From an uncultured Bacilli bacterium (lineage in GTDB: Bacteria; Bacillota_I; Bacilli_A; RFN20; CAG-826), in NCBI GenBank assembly GCA_934140155.1, contig CAKPBC010000001.1:748651-812650 (forward strand): a stretch of 64,000 nucleotides of DNA, written 5' to 3'. Position numbers and translations under genes: made by a program. The notes beneath the pieces were generated by a model, which was not told the DNA's origin, did not search any database, and was given only the letters and a program-made list of their open reading frames with translations. Shown here in pieces: positions 34,847-42,858 of the stretch; position 1 is the first letter of the stretch; every line of letters starts with the position of its first letter.

Positions 34847-35123
34847 ATGGCAACAAAATCATCAAATTTATATGTAAGAATTGAACCAGAAGTTAAAGAA
34901 AAAGCCGAAAGCATTTTAGCAACACTCGGCATTTCTGTTTCAGGTGCAATTAATATGTTTTATAAACAAATCATTTTACAAAAAAGGAATTCCATTTGAT
35001 GTAAAAATTCCTTCTCCTACACTTGTAGATATCACTAAACTATCTGATTATGATCTTGATGAAGAGCTTGATAAATGATATCAAGATATGAAATGTGGTC
35101 GAACAACAAAAGTAAAAAAATAA
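34847..35123 (+). pseudogene. Broken DinJ/RelB-family antitoxin gene
   Basis: AAAGGAGA precedes ATG at 34847. The ribbon-helix-helix N-terminus is intact (SSNLYVRIEPEVKEKAE...LGISVSGAINMFYKQI). An extra A in the run at 34980-34985 (six A, five needed) then shifts the frame and stops it at 34997. In the other frame the family C-terminus continues (GIPFDVKIPSPTL, then DEELDK), but a TGA replaces the Gly usual in DKGYQDMK. Two independent lesions and no toxin gene next to it make this a decayed toxin-antitoxin remnant. Confidence 0.85.
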
Positions 35124-35200
35124 TGTTACATTTAATATTAATCAAAGGCAACCATTTTTGTACATTGGCTGCTTTTTATTTTGAACTAAAAACAATAAAA

Positions 35201-35242
35201 TTAGCACTCAACACTTGACAGTGCTAAAAAGTGAATTATAAT
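35201..35242 (+). promoter_or_regulatory. CIRCE operator and promoter of htpG
   Basis: TTAGCACTC, 9 bases, CAGTGCTAA at 35201-35227 matches the CIRCE operator of HrcA (TTAGCACTC-N9-GAGTGCTAA) with one mismatch. It overlaps the promoter: TTGACA (35215-35220), 16 bases, TATAAT (35237-35242). Confidence 0.93.
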
Positions 35243-35274
35243 GTTATTGTAGTTGTTTAAGGGGGATTAAAATT

Positions 35275-37200
35275 ATGCAAGAAACAAAAGAATTTAAAAC
35301 AGAATCAAAGCGTTTGCTTGATTTGATGATTAACTCAATTTATACCAATAAGGAAATATTCTTAAGAGAATTAATCTCAAATGCATCAGACGCAATCGAT
35401 AAATATCATTATTTATCACTTAGTGATGATAAATTAAAGAAAGAAGATCATTATCATGTTTTCTTATCTTATGATAAGAATTTAAGAACTATTACTATTG
35501 AAGATAATGGTATTGGTATGACTTATGATGAAGTGAATAACAATTTAGGTACTATTGCTAAATCTGGTTCACTTGAATTTATGGAAAAATTAAAAGAAGC
35601 TAATGAAAGTAAAGATCAAAAAGACATTGATATTATTGGTCAATTTGGTGTTGGCTTCTATTCTTCTTTTATGGTTGCTAGTAAAGTAGTTGTGGAAACT
35701 AAGTCTCCATTCTCCGAAAAAGGATATCGTTTCACTTCTAGTGGCTCTGATACTTATGATGTTGAAGAATGCGATAAAGAAAGTCATGGTACAGTTATTA
35801 CTTTATATTTAAGAGATAACACAGAAGAAGAAAACTATGATCAATACTTATCTGATTGGATGATTAAGAATTTAGTAAAGAAATATTCTGATTATGTTCG
35901 TTATCCAATTGAAATGATGGTTACTGAATCTGTTAATGATAAAGACGAAAATGGTAAAGATATTGAAGGTAAGTTCCATGATGAAACTCATCTTGAAGTT
36001 CTTAACTCCATGGTACCTTTATGGAAGAAAAATAAATCAGAAGTTAGTGAAGAACAATTAAATGAATTTTATAAGCAAAAATTCCAAGAATTTGAAGATC
36101 CATTAACATCTCTATTTATTAAGATTGAAGGATTAATTTCTTATAATGCTTTAGTCTTTATTCCTAAAGAAGCACCTTATAATTTATACTCTGATAAATA
36201 TGAAAGAGGCTTACAACTTTATACTAAAGGTGTCTTCATTATGGATAAGTGTAAAGAACTTATTCCAGATTATTTAAGATTTGTTAAAGGCCTTGTTGAT
36301 ACAAGTGATATTTCTTTAAATATATCTCGAGAAATGCTTCAACAAGATACACAAATTAAGAAAATCGCTACTTCTATTGAAAAGAAAATTCTTGCTGAAT
36401 TAGAAAGAATGAAAAATGAAGACTTTGCTAAATATGAAGAATTCTTTAAAGTATTTGGTGTTAACTTAAAATATGGTATTTATGAATCTTATGGTCAAAG
36501 AAAAGATAGTCTTAAAGACTTATTACTCTACCATAGTTTAAATGAAAATAAATACATTACTTTAAAACAATATGTAGAAAATATGAAAGAAGGACAAGAC
36601 ACTATCTATTATGCTTCTAATAAATCTAAAGAAGCTGTAGAAGCTATGCCTCAACTTGATGCTTTAAAGAAAAAAGGTTACGATGTTCTTGTATTAGTGG
36701 ACGATATTGATGAATTCACTCTTGAAATGATGCAAGATTATGATGGTAAGAAATTCAAATCAATTAATCAAGGCGATTTAGACTTATTAAATGATGAAGA
36801 AAAGAAAGAAAGAGAAAATCTTGAAACTGAAAAGAAACCTTTAATTGACGCAATTAAAGAAGCATTAAAAGATAAAGTTAATGATGTAAAGATTTCTTCT
36901 CGTTTGGTATCTTCTCCAGTATGTCTTGTATCAGGTGTTGGTGTAAGTTTTGAAATGGAACGTGTCTTAAAACAAATGCCAAATCAAGGCGATATTAAAG
37001 CTGATCGTATTCTTGAGATTAACCCAAATCATGACTTATTTAAAGCACTTGAAAAAGTCTATAAAGATCATCCAGATAAATTAAATGATTATGCGACACT
37101 TCTATTTGATCAAGCAATGCTTATGGAAGGCATGAACATTGAAAATCCTGTTGAATTCTCAAATAAAATGTGTGCATTAATGATTGATGCCGCAAAATAA
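35275..37200 (+). CDS. htpG: HSP90-family chaperone HtpG
   Basis: 641 residues, full length. N-terminal GHKL ATPase: LRELISNASDAIDKYHY, EDNGIGMTYDEV, GQFGVGFYSSFMVA. The middle domain has ISREMLQQD with the catalytic-loop Arg, and the C-terminal dimerisation domain is present (MERVLKQMP). AGGGGG precedes the ATG. Control is by a CIRCE operator, so it belongs to the HrcA heat-shock regulon here, whereas B. subtilis htpG is not under HrcA. Confidence 0.97.
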   Translation: MQETKEFKTESKRLLDLMINSIYTNKEIFLRELISNASDAIDKYHYLSLSDDKLKKEDHYHVFLSYDKNLRTITIEDNGIGMTYDEVNNNLGTIAKSGSLEFMEKLKEANESKDQKDIDIIGQFGVGFYSSFMVASKVVVETKSPFSEKGYRFTSSGSDTYDVEECDKESHGTVITLYLRDNTEEENYDQYLSDWMIKNLVKKYSDYVRYPIEMMVTESVNDKDENGKDIEGKFHDETHLEVLNSMVPLWKKNKSEVSEEQLNEFYKQKFQEFEDPLTSLFIKIEGLISYNALVFIPKEAPYNLYSDKYERGLQLYTKGVFIMDKCKELIPDYLRFVKGLVDTSDISLNISREMLQQDTQIKKIATSIEKKILAELERMKNEDFAKYEEFFKVFGVNLKYGIYESYGQRKDSLKDLLLYHSLNENKYITLKQYVENMKEGQDTIYYASNKSKEAVEAMPQLDALKKKGYDVLVLVDDIDEFTLEMMQDYDGKKFKSINQGDLDLLNDEEKKERENLETEKKPLIDAIKEALKDKVNDVKISSRLVSSPVCLVSGVGVSFEMERVLKQMPNQGDIKADRILEINPNHDLFKALEKVYKDHPDKLNDYATLLFDQAMLMEGMNIENPVEFSNKMCALMIDAAK

Positions 37201-37215
37201 TTAAATAGCAAAACA

Positions 37216-37250
37216 AAAACCATTAAGTGAAATATCTTAATGGTTTTTTA
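37216..37250 (+). terminator. Terminator after htpG
   Basis: AAAACCATTAAG, loop TGAAATAT, CTTAATGGTTTTTT. Confidence 0.9.
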
Positions 37251-37329
37251 ATGCTCTCTTAGTTTTGTTTTACACTTTTCTATAAAAAACAACTAGCAAA
37301 AAATACACTTTTCCAATAAAATTAGGCAT

Positions 37330-37363
37330 AAAAAAATACACTTATTCCAAAAAGTGTATTTTA
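37330..37363 (-). terminator. Terminator of the small lipoprotein gene
   Basis: On the minus strand AAAATACACTTT, loop, AAGTGTATTTTTT. A half copy of the same AAAAAATACACTT sequence stands at about 37297-37312. Confidence 0.8.
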
Positions 37364-37370
37364 AATTTCA

Positions 37371-37733
37371 TTATTTTACTTTATAGTTTTCAGCAATAAA
37401 TGTAACATCATCATTTGCTAAGAATGATTTAGAATAATTAAATTTGTAAACTATATTATTATTTGTTTTCATAATTAATATTTGATTACTATTTAGAAAA
37501 TCCCAATAATATTCATCGGCTTTATTATAATAACTATCATGCCAAATAGCCTTATGATTTTTATAAATTATAATATAATCACAATCATCATCGTTTTTAT
37601 TTTCTGCAAAAAAATCACCGTTTCTAATATATTTTTTTTCATATTGAATAGCGGAATTATTATTACAAGAGCTTAATGCAAATAATGAAGAACACGCTAA
37701 TAAGGATGCGACTAATAATTTTTTAAATTTCAT
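37371..37733 (-). CDS. Small lipoprotein of unknown function
   Basis: 120 residues. Lipoprotein signal: KFKKLLVASLLACSSLF then lipobox LSSC, with modified Cys at about 23. The mature part is short, beta-rich and Tyr/Asn/Asp-rich (DCDYIIIYKNHKAIWHD). No family recognised. Preceded by a membrane-protein gene 51 bases upstream on the same strand. Confidence 0.7.
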   Translation of the reverse strand: MKFKKLLVASLLACSSLFALSSCNNNSAIQYEKKYIRNGDFFAENKNDDDCDYIIIYKNHKAIWHDSYYNKADEYYWDFLNSNQILIMKTNNNIVYKFNYSKSFLANDDVTFIAENYKVK

Positions 37734-37784
37734 TTTCTATATTTCCTCCAATGAAAATTATAGCAGTTTAATAACAAAAAAACA

Positions 37785-38297
37785 CTAAAAATCAATATTT
37801 TTGTTATTAGGCATATTACTTAATTTTTTGTTTATTTGGTGTAAATATTCAACATTTAATAATTTTAAATTATATTTTGAAAATATTAATTTTGTTGGTA
37901 ATGATAAAACTAGGAATCCTAGGTTAATACCTCCTACAATAATTAAAGATGGTGGCCAATAAATTTCTAAAGCATTAAAACAAGATATAGTTAATGCTAC
38001 ATTAGCTATTGCCACTACCACATACACTATCATTAGTATAGTTATATAGTTATTTTTAAAAATATTGTAGCAATATTTACAATTATCACATGTATAAAAA
38101 TTTTTATAGTTTAAAATGTATGAAATTACGCTAGATATGTAAGATAATGATATAAGCCCCACTAAACTAACTAAGAATAAAAATGGTGAAAACGCATCTG
38201 ATATTGCTAATGCACAAATAATTTCTAGAGCTACTACGATTAGAGCTATTATTATTAACACTTTAAATTCCATGTTTTTGTTACTATTATTATTCAT
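37785..38297 (-). CDS. Four-helix membrane protein with CxxCxxC motif
   Basis: 170 residues with four membrane helices (about 11-33, 38-62, 83-105, 115-138) and a short loop TCDNCKYCYN that could bind metal or form disulfides. AGGAGGG precedes the ATG. The 5' flank is directly the end of the giant structured RNA region: the closing helix ends only about 18 bases before the start codon, so the RNA could be its leader. Function unknown. Confidence 0.65.
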   Translation of the reverse strand: MNNNSNKNMEFKVLIIIALIVVALEIICALAISDAFSPFLFLVSLVGLISLSYISSVISYILNYKNFYTCDNCKYCYNIFKNNYITILMIVYVVVAIANVALTISCFNALEIYWPPSLIIVGGINLGFLVLSLPTKLIFSKYNLKLLNVEYLHQINKKLSNMPNNKNIDF

Positions 38298-38315
38298 AAA
38301 ATTCCCTCCTAAACA

Positions 38316-38837
38316 TGATTTTAATTATGAACACTATAGAATTTCTTCTTACCGATCATATATATTTGTTTATTCATCCACTAAGCAGATAAAGTGAACA
38401 GAAACTAGCGACGAATCTGCTTTTTACCCTTTGATCTTAAATAGGAATTATACCTATAACTTTCACCAGGACTGAACATTTAGGGTTTGGCTACTAGATC
38501 AGAAGACATGTCTTATAGTCTATTACTAGACATCACCCCTAAGAGCTTATTTTGGTGTTCCTATTAGGTTTCTGGATAGCAAGTCCATTCCATCATAGGT
38601 TGTTACTCACTGAGTTGTCTATTATCGCTCCGACACGTTTCTAGATTTAACATCGTATATGATTAGCACTATAGTTAACAGCGTTTCCTTTTGAATCCTT
38701 GTTTATAAATTACTAAATAAACAAACGCAACAATTACAATATCTCATAATTATTAACGCGCTCTTTTTCATGCACAACTACATCCCTGCCATTGGCAATG
38801 ACTCTTCACAGGGTTATAGTGTTCATAATTAAAATCA
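38316..38837 (-). ncRNA. Large structured RNA, unit B (522 nt)
   Basis: No gene fits here. The two ends, 38316-38337 and 38816-38837, are perfect 22-bp inverted repeats that would close the whole domain as one helix. Read on the minus strand, the domain next holds AACCCTGTGAA pairing through CCCTG/CAGGG to GGATG, then many short stems, the motifs AGTAGCCAAA and TGGTGAAAGTTATAGG, and near the end a stem AGCAGAT/ATCTGCT. These recur in the same order in unit A (38850-39425). In the stretches I counted, C exceeds G on the plus strand, favouring a minus-strand RNA. The class is not recognised; ROOL/GOLLD-type giant RNAs are the nearest idea. Confidence 0.75.
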
Positions 38838-38849
38838 CTATTAGTTTTT

Positions 38850-39425
38850 ATTATTCATAATAACTAGCAGGAATTTCTCCCTACAAATAATGTCTCTTTC
38901 TATACAAAATTATTATTCGTCCACATGGAACCTAAGTCTGAGCATATAGGAGCTACCAATATACTTCTTAGGTTAACAAGCCATGATAGGATTAATACCT
39001 ATAACTTTTACCAAGCATTCAGAATGCTACATTCGTGCTGACATAAAACATGCATATTCCATTAGGATTCTAGATGATTTGGCTACTCGCACTATAAACT
39101 TGCCTTATAGACCTTTTTCAAAGTCTTCAAATCTGATGGAGTTGTTAGCGTTCCTTATATTTATGTAGTTTACCAGGCTACGATATAAGGATTATTCCTG
39201 ACCGGCGTCTATTACCTCCACGACAAGAAATATGACTTATAAAGATGTATAGCATGCACTGATAAGCACAGACGGCTAGTTTCTAGTTTCCGACTTAATA
39301 GTTACCTAATAAATCGATATAGCTATATAACGTATCCGTCATATAACCATACTCTGCTTTTAAGCTTATCATCCATGCAAGTTTTCCTACTTCATTCACA
39401 TGGTTTGCTAGCTATTTAGAATAAT
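38850..39425 (-). ncRNA. Large structured RNA, unit A (576 nt)
   Basis: Twelve bases from unit B. Ends 38850-38869 and 39406-39425 pair over about 17 of 20 positions (ATTATTC/GAATAAT, then ATAACTAGCA/TGCTAGCTAT). On the minus strand it starts like unit B: AACCATGTGAA with CCATG/CATGG before GGATG. One pair is C-G in unit B and A-T here, a compensatory change. Further on come AGTAGCCAAA and TGGTAAAAGTTATAGG, then a terminal-side stem AACCTAAG/CTTAGGTT in the place of unit B's AGCAGAT/ATCTGCT stem. The small open frame inside is not credible as a gene. No terminator is evident. Confidence 0.75.
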
Positions 39426-39511
39426 TTGTCACTTTTTTGGTGACACAAATATATTAAAACCAAACAAATAAATAAAAAAGTTTTCAAATTAAAATATTTT
39501 TTTGACCACCT

Positions 39512-39540
39512 TTTATACGATAAATACTTGATTATTTATA
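39512..39540 (+). promoter_or_regulatory. Possible promoter of the WYL gene
   Basis: TTGACC, 17 bases, TTTATA. CACC-AAA-GGTG (39562-39572) lies in the leader. Weak evidence. Confidence 0.4.
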
Positions 39541-39601
39541 TATTAATTGTTGTTTAGATACCACCAAAGGTGTACTATATGGTTGAAGAGGCGGTGACAT
39601 T

Positions 39602-40603
39602 ATGGAAAAAATTAAAGTAAATGTTAGTTCTTCTGTGGCTAATATTTTAAAAAAAGATATGGAACTATTCGGCTTTTTTAAAGGTGAAGATGATATTAAT
39701 ACAAACAAATTTATTAATACTCTAATTGCTAATTACTATGATTTAATTGAAGAAGAGGAAGAAAAATTAACTAATGATATTGCTATTATCATTAAAAAGA
39801 ATGGGCAAGATGAAAATGAAGAATTATCATCCCTCATTGCTGAGTACTTTTTAGAATACAAATTCAAAGACGAGTTATTTGATACTTCTATTTCTTTTAA
39901 ACCAACATCGGTTAGTAAAGAGGCATTTCTTAATATTGAGTCATCTATTAATAAAATGGGATTTTCTAAATATTTCCGCATTTTATTTTCTTCTTATGCA
40001 ATGAAGCCACAATATAATCGTGAAAGGATTATATTTAAAGATAAAGTATCATTAATTAATGATGCAATAAAAAATAAACACGCCTTGTCTTTAAAGCAAA
40101 ATGATAAGAGAGTGTTTATATTTCCTTATAAATTAATTTTTAGTGGTGAAGAATTATTTAATTATTTGATTTGTTTTGATGAGTCTAATAAACCTATTTC
40201 TTTACGTTTATCTAATATTGAAGGACTGGTTTATACTAAGAAAAAATTTGACTTAAATGCAGATATAAAAAACAAGCTTGATGTATTAATAAAAATGGGG
40301 CCTCAATATGCTTTTGATGTTACTGGTGTTCATGAATACGCTGTTAAATTAACAGATAAAGGATTAAAAATGTTTAAAAAAATATATATTCATCGTCCTA
40401 AAATTGATCGTAAAGAAGATAATATTCTTTATTTTAAATGTAGTTATCAACAAATATATCAATATTTTTTCCGTTTTGGTAAAGAAGCATATGTTATGTA
40501 TCCTAACTTACTTAGCAAAAAAATGAGAAAGGATTATAGAGATGCCGCTAATCACTACTCGTTTGAATATTCTTTAAGTCAAAATAACTTAATTAAAGAT
40601 TAA
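39602..40603 (+). CDS. WYL-domain protein
   Basis: 333 residues. An N-terminal helical part with a coiled-coil Glu/Lys stretch (about 1-100), a middle ribbon (FKPTSVSKEAFLNIE), then a WYL-like SH3/Sm-fold region (KNKHALSLKQNDKRVFIFPYKLIFSGEELFNYLICFDE, about 155-215). The WYL triplet itself is not conserved (NYL). WYL proteins are ligand-sensing transcription regulators common in defence regions. GGCGGTGA precedes the ATG. Its stop at 40603 abuts the stop of the convergent exonuclease gene. Confidence 0.65.
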   Translation: MEKIKVNVSSSVANILKKDMELFGFFKGEDDINTNKFINTLIANYYDLIEEEEEKLTNDIAIIIKKNGQDENEELSSLIAEYFLEYKFKDELFDTSISFKPTSVSKEAFLNIESSINKMGFSKYFRILFSSYAMKPQYNRERIIFKDKVSLINDAIKNKHALSLKQNDKRVFIFPYKLIFSGEELFNYLICFDESNKPISLRLSNIEGLVYTKKKFDLNADIKNKLDVLIKMGPQYAFDVTGVHEYAVKLTDKGLKMFKKIYIHRPKIDRKEDNILYFKCSYQQIYQYFFRFGKEAYVMYPNLLSKKMRKDYRDAANHYSFEYSLSQNNLIKD

Positions 40604-41557
40604 CTAACTATATATTTTTTCAATTAAATCTTCTAAAAAGATAAATTGACCTTTAAAGTGCTGTAAAGCATCTTTGCCTATTGGTGGTATTTCACTATTT
40701 TTATATATGACATAGAAATCGACTTGATTTAAATCGTTTACTAATATTCCACCTCTATTATGAATTACGTCTATAATACTAGATAGATCCATTTCTTTGT
40801 GTATTATATCACTATGTAATCGGTATTTTTTATTTTCATATTCTGGTAATAGTAATTTTGCTTTATCTTCTTCTTCTACACGTCTATAAAGAGCGATATT
40901 TGTTTTGATTATTTCTTTTTCTTTTTTAAGCTTATTAAAGTTATTCATATATTCAATTGAATCATCTTTAGCATAATCTGATTCTTGAAGTAAAGTTAGT
41001 GCATCTATATTTTTTAGTTCGCATATTTTTTCTAATATTAACATAGCCATTTTAGAATCATCACTTGAAAGATGTTCTTGAATATCTATCATTTTAGTAG
41101 CTCCTACTAAATGAAGACAAGATTCTTTTAGACTTTTTTGCTTTGATGTTTCAATATATTTACCAAATATTTTTTGTACATCATAACAAATATAATGAAT
41201 TGGTTCTTTACTATATCTCATACAAGAATTATATAAATGTTGTATATCATTATCACTTGACCATGCAAAACAAATTGTATCTTTGTCTTCCATAAGTTTT
41301 TTAATTTCTCCGTAATAATAATCAAACTCGGGTTGTGTGTAATAATAACTTTCGTCAAATGCTAAAGAAATAGGCTTATGTTTACCATATGCTCTTAAGT
41401 GGAATTTATTATTACTTCCTCTTCCAGGTGACATGGGTATTTCATATTTTACTTTAACTTTAAAATTATCATCGGTTAATATGTAACCAAATTCACATAT
41501 TTTACCAATTCCATTAAAGCAATTAGAGCATTCTGTATCAAAAAATAAGAATTTCAT
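40604..41557 (-). CDS. DEDDh 3'-5' exonuclease with possible BRCT-like end
   Basis: 317 residues. RNase H-fold exonuclease motifs: LFFDTECSN (D-x-E), CFAWSSDNDIQHL, and EHLSSDDSKMAMLIL (His and Asp), as in DnaQ-like enzymes. A coiled coil follows (about 195-240), and the last 80 residues (IIDVIHNRGGILVNDLNQVDFYVIY...KDALQHFKGQFIFLEDLIEK) read like a BRCT domain, a combination also seen in some DNA polymerase III epsilon-like proteins. It abuts the WYL gene tail to tail. Likely nucleic-acid processing in a defence or repair role. Confidence 0.7.
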   Translation of the reverse strand: MKFLFFDTECSNCFNGIGKICEFGYILTDDNFKVKVKYEIPMSPGRGSNNKFHLRAYGKHKPISLAFDESYYYTQPEFDYYYGEIKKLMEDKDTICFAWSSDNDIQHLYNSCMRYSKEPIHYICYDVQKIFGKYIETSKQKSLKESCLHLVGATKMIDIQEHLSSDDSKMAMLILEKICELKNIDALTLLQESDYAKDDSIEYMNNFNKLKKEKEIIKTNIALYRRVEEEDKAKLLLPEYENKKYRLHSDIIHKEMDLSSIIDVIHNRGGILVNDLNQVDFYVIYKNSEIPPIGKDALQHFKGQFIFLEDLIEKIYS

Positions 41558-41605
41558 TTTATCATCTGCTTTCTATTGCTATAAAATTAAACAATATAAA
41601 AAGAT

Positions 41606-41773
41606 ATAGCAATGATTAATTAGATAACACTACTCTCAAACCTAATAAATAAGGTAAATATGTTTTTAAATGTTTGAAAGTAATTAATGATAACACTACT
41701 CTCAAACTATTTGGACAATTAGCGGATGCTAGTAGAGGTTTGAAAGTAATTAAAGATAACATTAAATGTTTTT
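41606..41773. CRISPR. Three-repeat CRISPR relic (type II-like repeats), no cas genes
   Basis: One complete 36-bp repeat at 41672-41707; on the minus strand it begins GTTTGAGAGTAGTG and ends ACTTTCAAAC, like type II repeats. To the left, 41606-41641 keeps the last 19 bases and is degenerate before that. To the right, 41738-41773 keeps the first part and then runs into IS66 sequence. The two spacers (41642-41671, 41708-41737) are both exactly 30 bp. No cas9, cas1 or cas2 lies in the window. Confidence 0.82.
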
Positions 41774-42110
41774 TAACTTCTTTATGATAATTTTTTGGTG
41801 TTATGCTTAATCCATCTAACAACCATTCTAACTGTTTGTATGTTACTTCTAACAACTTATTTTGTTCCTTTATCCAAAGGTATTTGCTTTCTTCCAATCG
41901 ATGATATATTAACCAAAATCCATCACCGCCCCAATATAATATTTTTATCTTGTCTTTGCTTCTACACATAAATACTACTGCCACATTATCCATTATATTA
42001 AAATCCGGATTTATCATTTTTAGTTTTAAACATAATGAATCTATTCCACATCGAAAATCAATATAGCCTGTTACAATATAAAATGTTGGCTTTGTTTCCC
42101 TTTTATACAT
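41616..42110 (-). pseudogene. IS66 family TnpB (Orf2), C-terminus replaced by CRISPR-derived codons
   Basis: 164 codons. The first 118 or so are a normal IS66 Orf2: GYIDFRCGIDSLCLKLK, VVFMCRSKDKIKILYWGGDGFWL, EWLLDGLSI. From about 41757 on, the frame leaves the family and runs through CRISPR repeats and spacers (SLITFKPL and SLITFKHL come from the repeats), ending at 41616. The native stop is lost by a deletion that joined the element to a CRISPR array. The tnpC transposase gene is absent, so the element is dead. Confidence 0.85.
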
Positions 42111-42461
42111 TTAAACACGCCTTTATTATCATTTTAATCAATTCTTCTTTAATTGATTAAGAGTAAATGTTAAATCATTTATTTTAAATGTAATTATTGA
42201 TGAATTATCATCAATTTCTTTTATCGGTGTAATTGCTTTACTTACCTTTAATTCTTTGTTCTTAGTTTTCCACTTAATAGTATAAAACGAACTTGGCTTT
42301 ACATTATTTTCATTACACCATGCAGTAATACTAATACCTCTCTCTTTTATTTCTTGTGTTGCTCTTTCAAATTGTTCTTTTGTCATTTTGTTGATTCCAT
42401 TCATTTGAAAGTTTATTACTTTTTTATAGCTATTTAAATTGACGGATTCTATTACGCTTAC
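41757..42461 (-). mobile_element. Truncated IS66-family element
   Basis: The left end is intact: on the minus strand the sequence from 42461 begins GTAAGCGTAATAG, and IS66 ends start GTAA. It carries orf1 and orf2, then breaks into the CRISPR relic near 41757. The tnpC gene and the other terminal repeat are deleted. Confidence 0.75.
42138..42404 (-). CDS. IS66 family TnpA (Orf1) accessory protein
   Basis: 88 residues. The small helix-turn-helix protein of IS66 elements: FERATQEIKERGISITAWCNENNVKPSSFYTIKWK matches the usual pattern in which an invariant WCxEN...SxFYxW motif is followed by a basic stretch. It precedes the tnpB-like gene by 27 bases. Without tnpC it has no known job. Confidence 0.82.
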   Translation of the reverse strand: MNGINKMTKEQFERATQEIKERGISITAWCNENNVKPSSFYTIKWKTKNKELKVSKAITPIKEIDDNSSIITFKINDLTFTLNQLKKN

Positions 42462-42604
42462 AATGTTTCAAGAGACTTTGCCACTTCTTTAGCATCGTCT
42501 TTATCAAGTGTTTTTAGATATTCATCATCTTCCAAAATGCAACTTTTAAGAGCCATGTGAACTTGGTATTTCTCTTCATTGGTCAGCAAAAACAAATTGT
42601 CCAT
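42458..42604 (-). CDS. Small protein gene cut by the IS66 end
   Basis: A 48-codon frame from ATG at 42604 (AGGAGGTGAG just upstream, a strong site). It opens MDNLFLLTNEEKYQVHM and is acidic and helical after that. Its TAA stop is supplied by the GTAA of the IS66 terminus, so the original protein was probably longer and the rest is lost. Function not recognised. Confidence 0.6.
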   Translation of the reverse strand: MDNLFLLTNEEKYQVHMALKSCILEDDEYLKTLDKDDAKEVAKSLETL

Positions 42605-42821
42605 TTTCTCACCTCCTGACATCGTTTGTTACACCTAATTTAGCACTTATTTTTATTATGTCAAACAGGCTGGTTCAGGCTCGATTTCAAATTTGAGAAA
42701 ATCTTAGTTGATATGTTGATTCATGAATAGATTATAGGAACCAACCAGGCACTTTTTGAGAAAATTTAAGTTAAATACCCTATGAAAACATTTTCATTAA
42801 AATTTTAATTTTGAATATTAG
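42605..42821. other. Intergenic region with repeated motif
   Basis: No gene. An 18-bp near-repeat TTTGAGAAAATYTWAGTT occurs at 42692-42709 and 42755-42772, 63 bp apart. Flanking them are CAGGCTGGTTCAGGCTCG (42665-42682) and GGAACCAACCAGGCAC (42738-42753), which share an inverted GCCTGGTTGG-like core. They may be operator sites or an IS relic. Confidence 0.45.
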
Positions 42822-42854
42822 AAAAAATCACTACCACATTGTTGCAGTAGTGAG
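42822..42854 (-). terminator. Terminator of the BREX operon
   Basis: On the minus strand TCACTAC, 12-base loop, GTAGTGA then T6, just after the cysteine desulfurase stop. Confidence 0.85.
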
Positions 42855-42858
42855 ATAG

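Noticed and set aside
34847..35123. TGA read as tryptophan (genetic code 4)
   Set aside because: TGA ends the nfeD-like and pglZ genes at the expected family lengths, and the antitoxin TGA stands at a glycine position.
38983..39168. 61-codon frame inside the giant RNA region as a gene
   Set aside because: No ribosome binding site, composition of structured RNA, and it covers motifs shared with the other RNA unit, where no frame exists.
38316..39425. rRNA, tmRNA or group II intron
   Set aside because: I see no domain V-like hairpin, no intron-encoded protein and no rRNA core motifs. The two terminal helices and repeated internal motifs fit two separate RNAs better.
42660..42780. TTTGAGAAAAT repeats as CRISPR repeats
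   Set aside because: Only two imperfect 18-bp copies, unlike the 36-bp repeat 1 kb away, and no further units.
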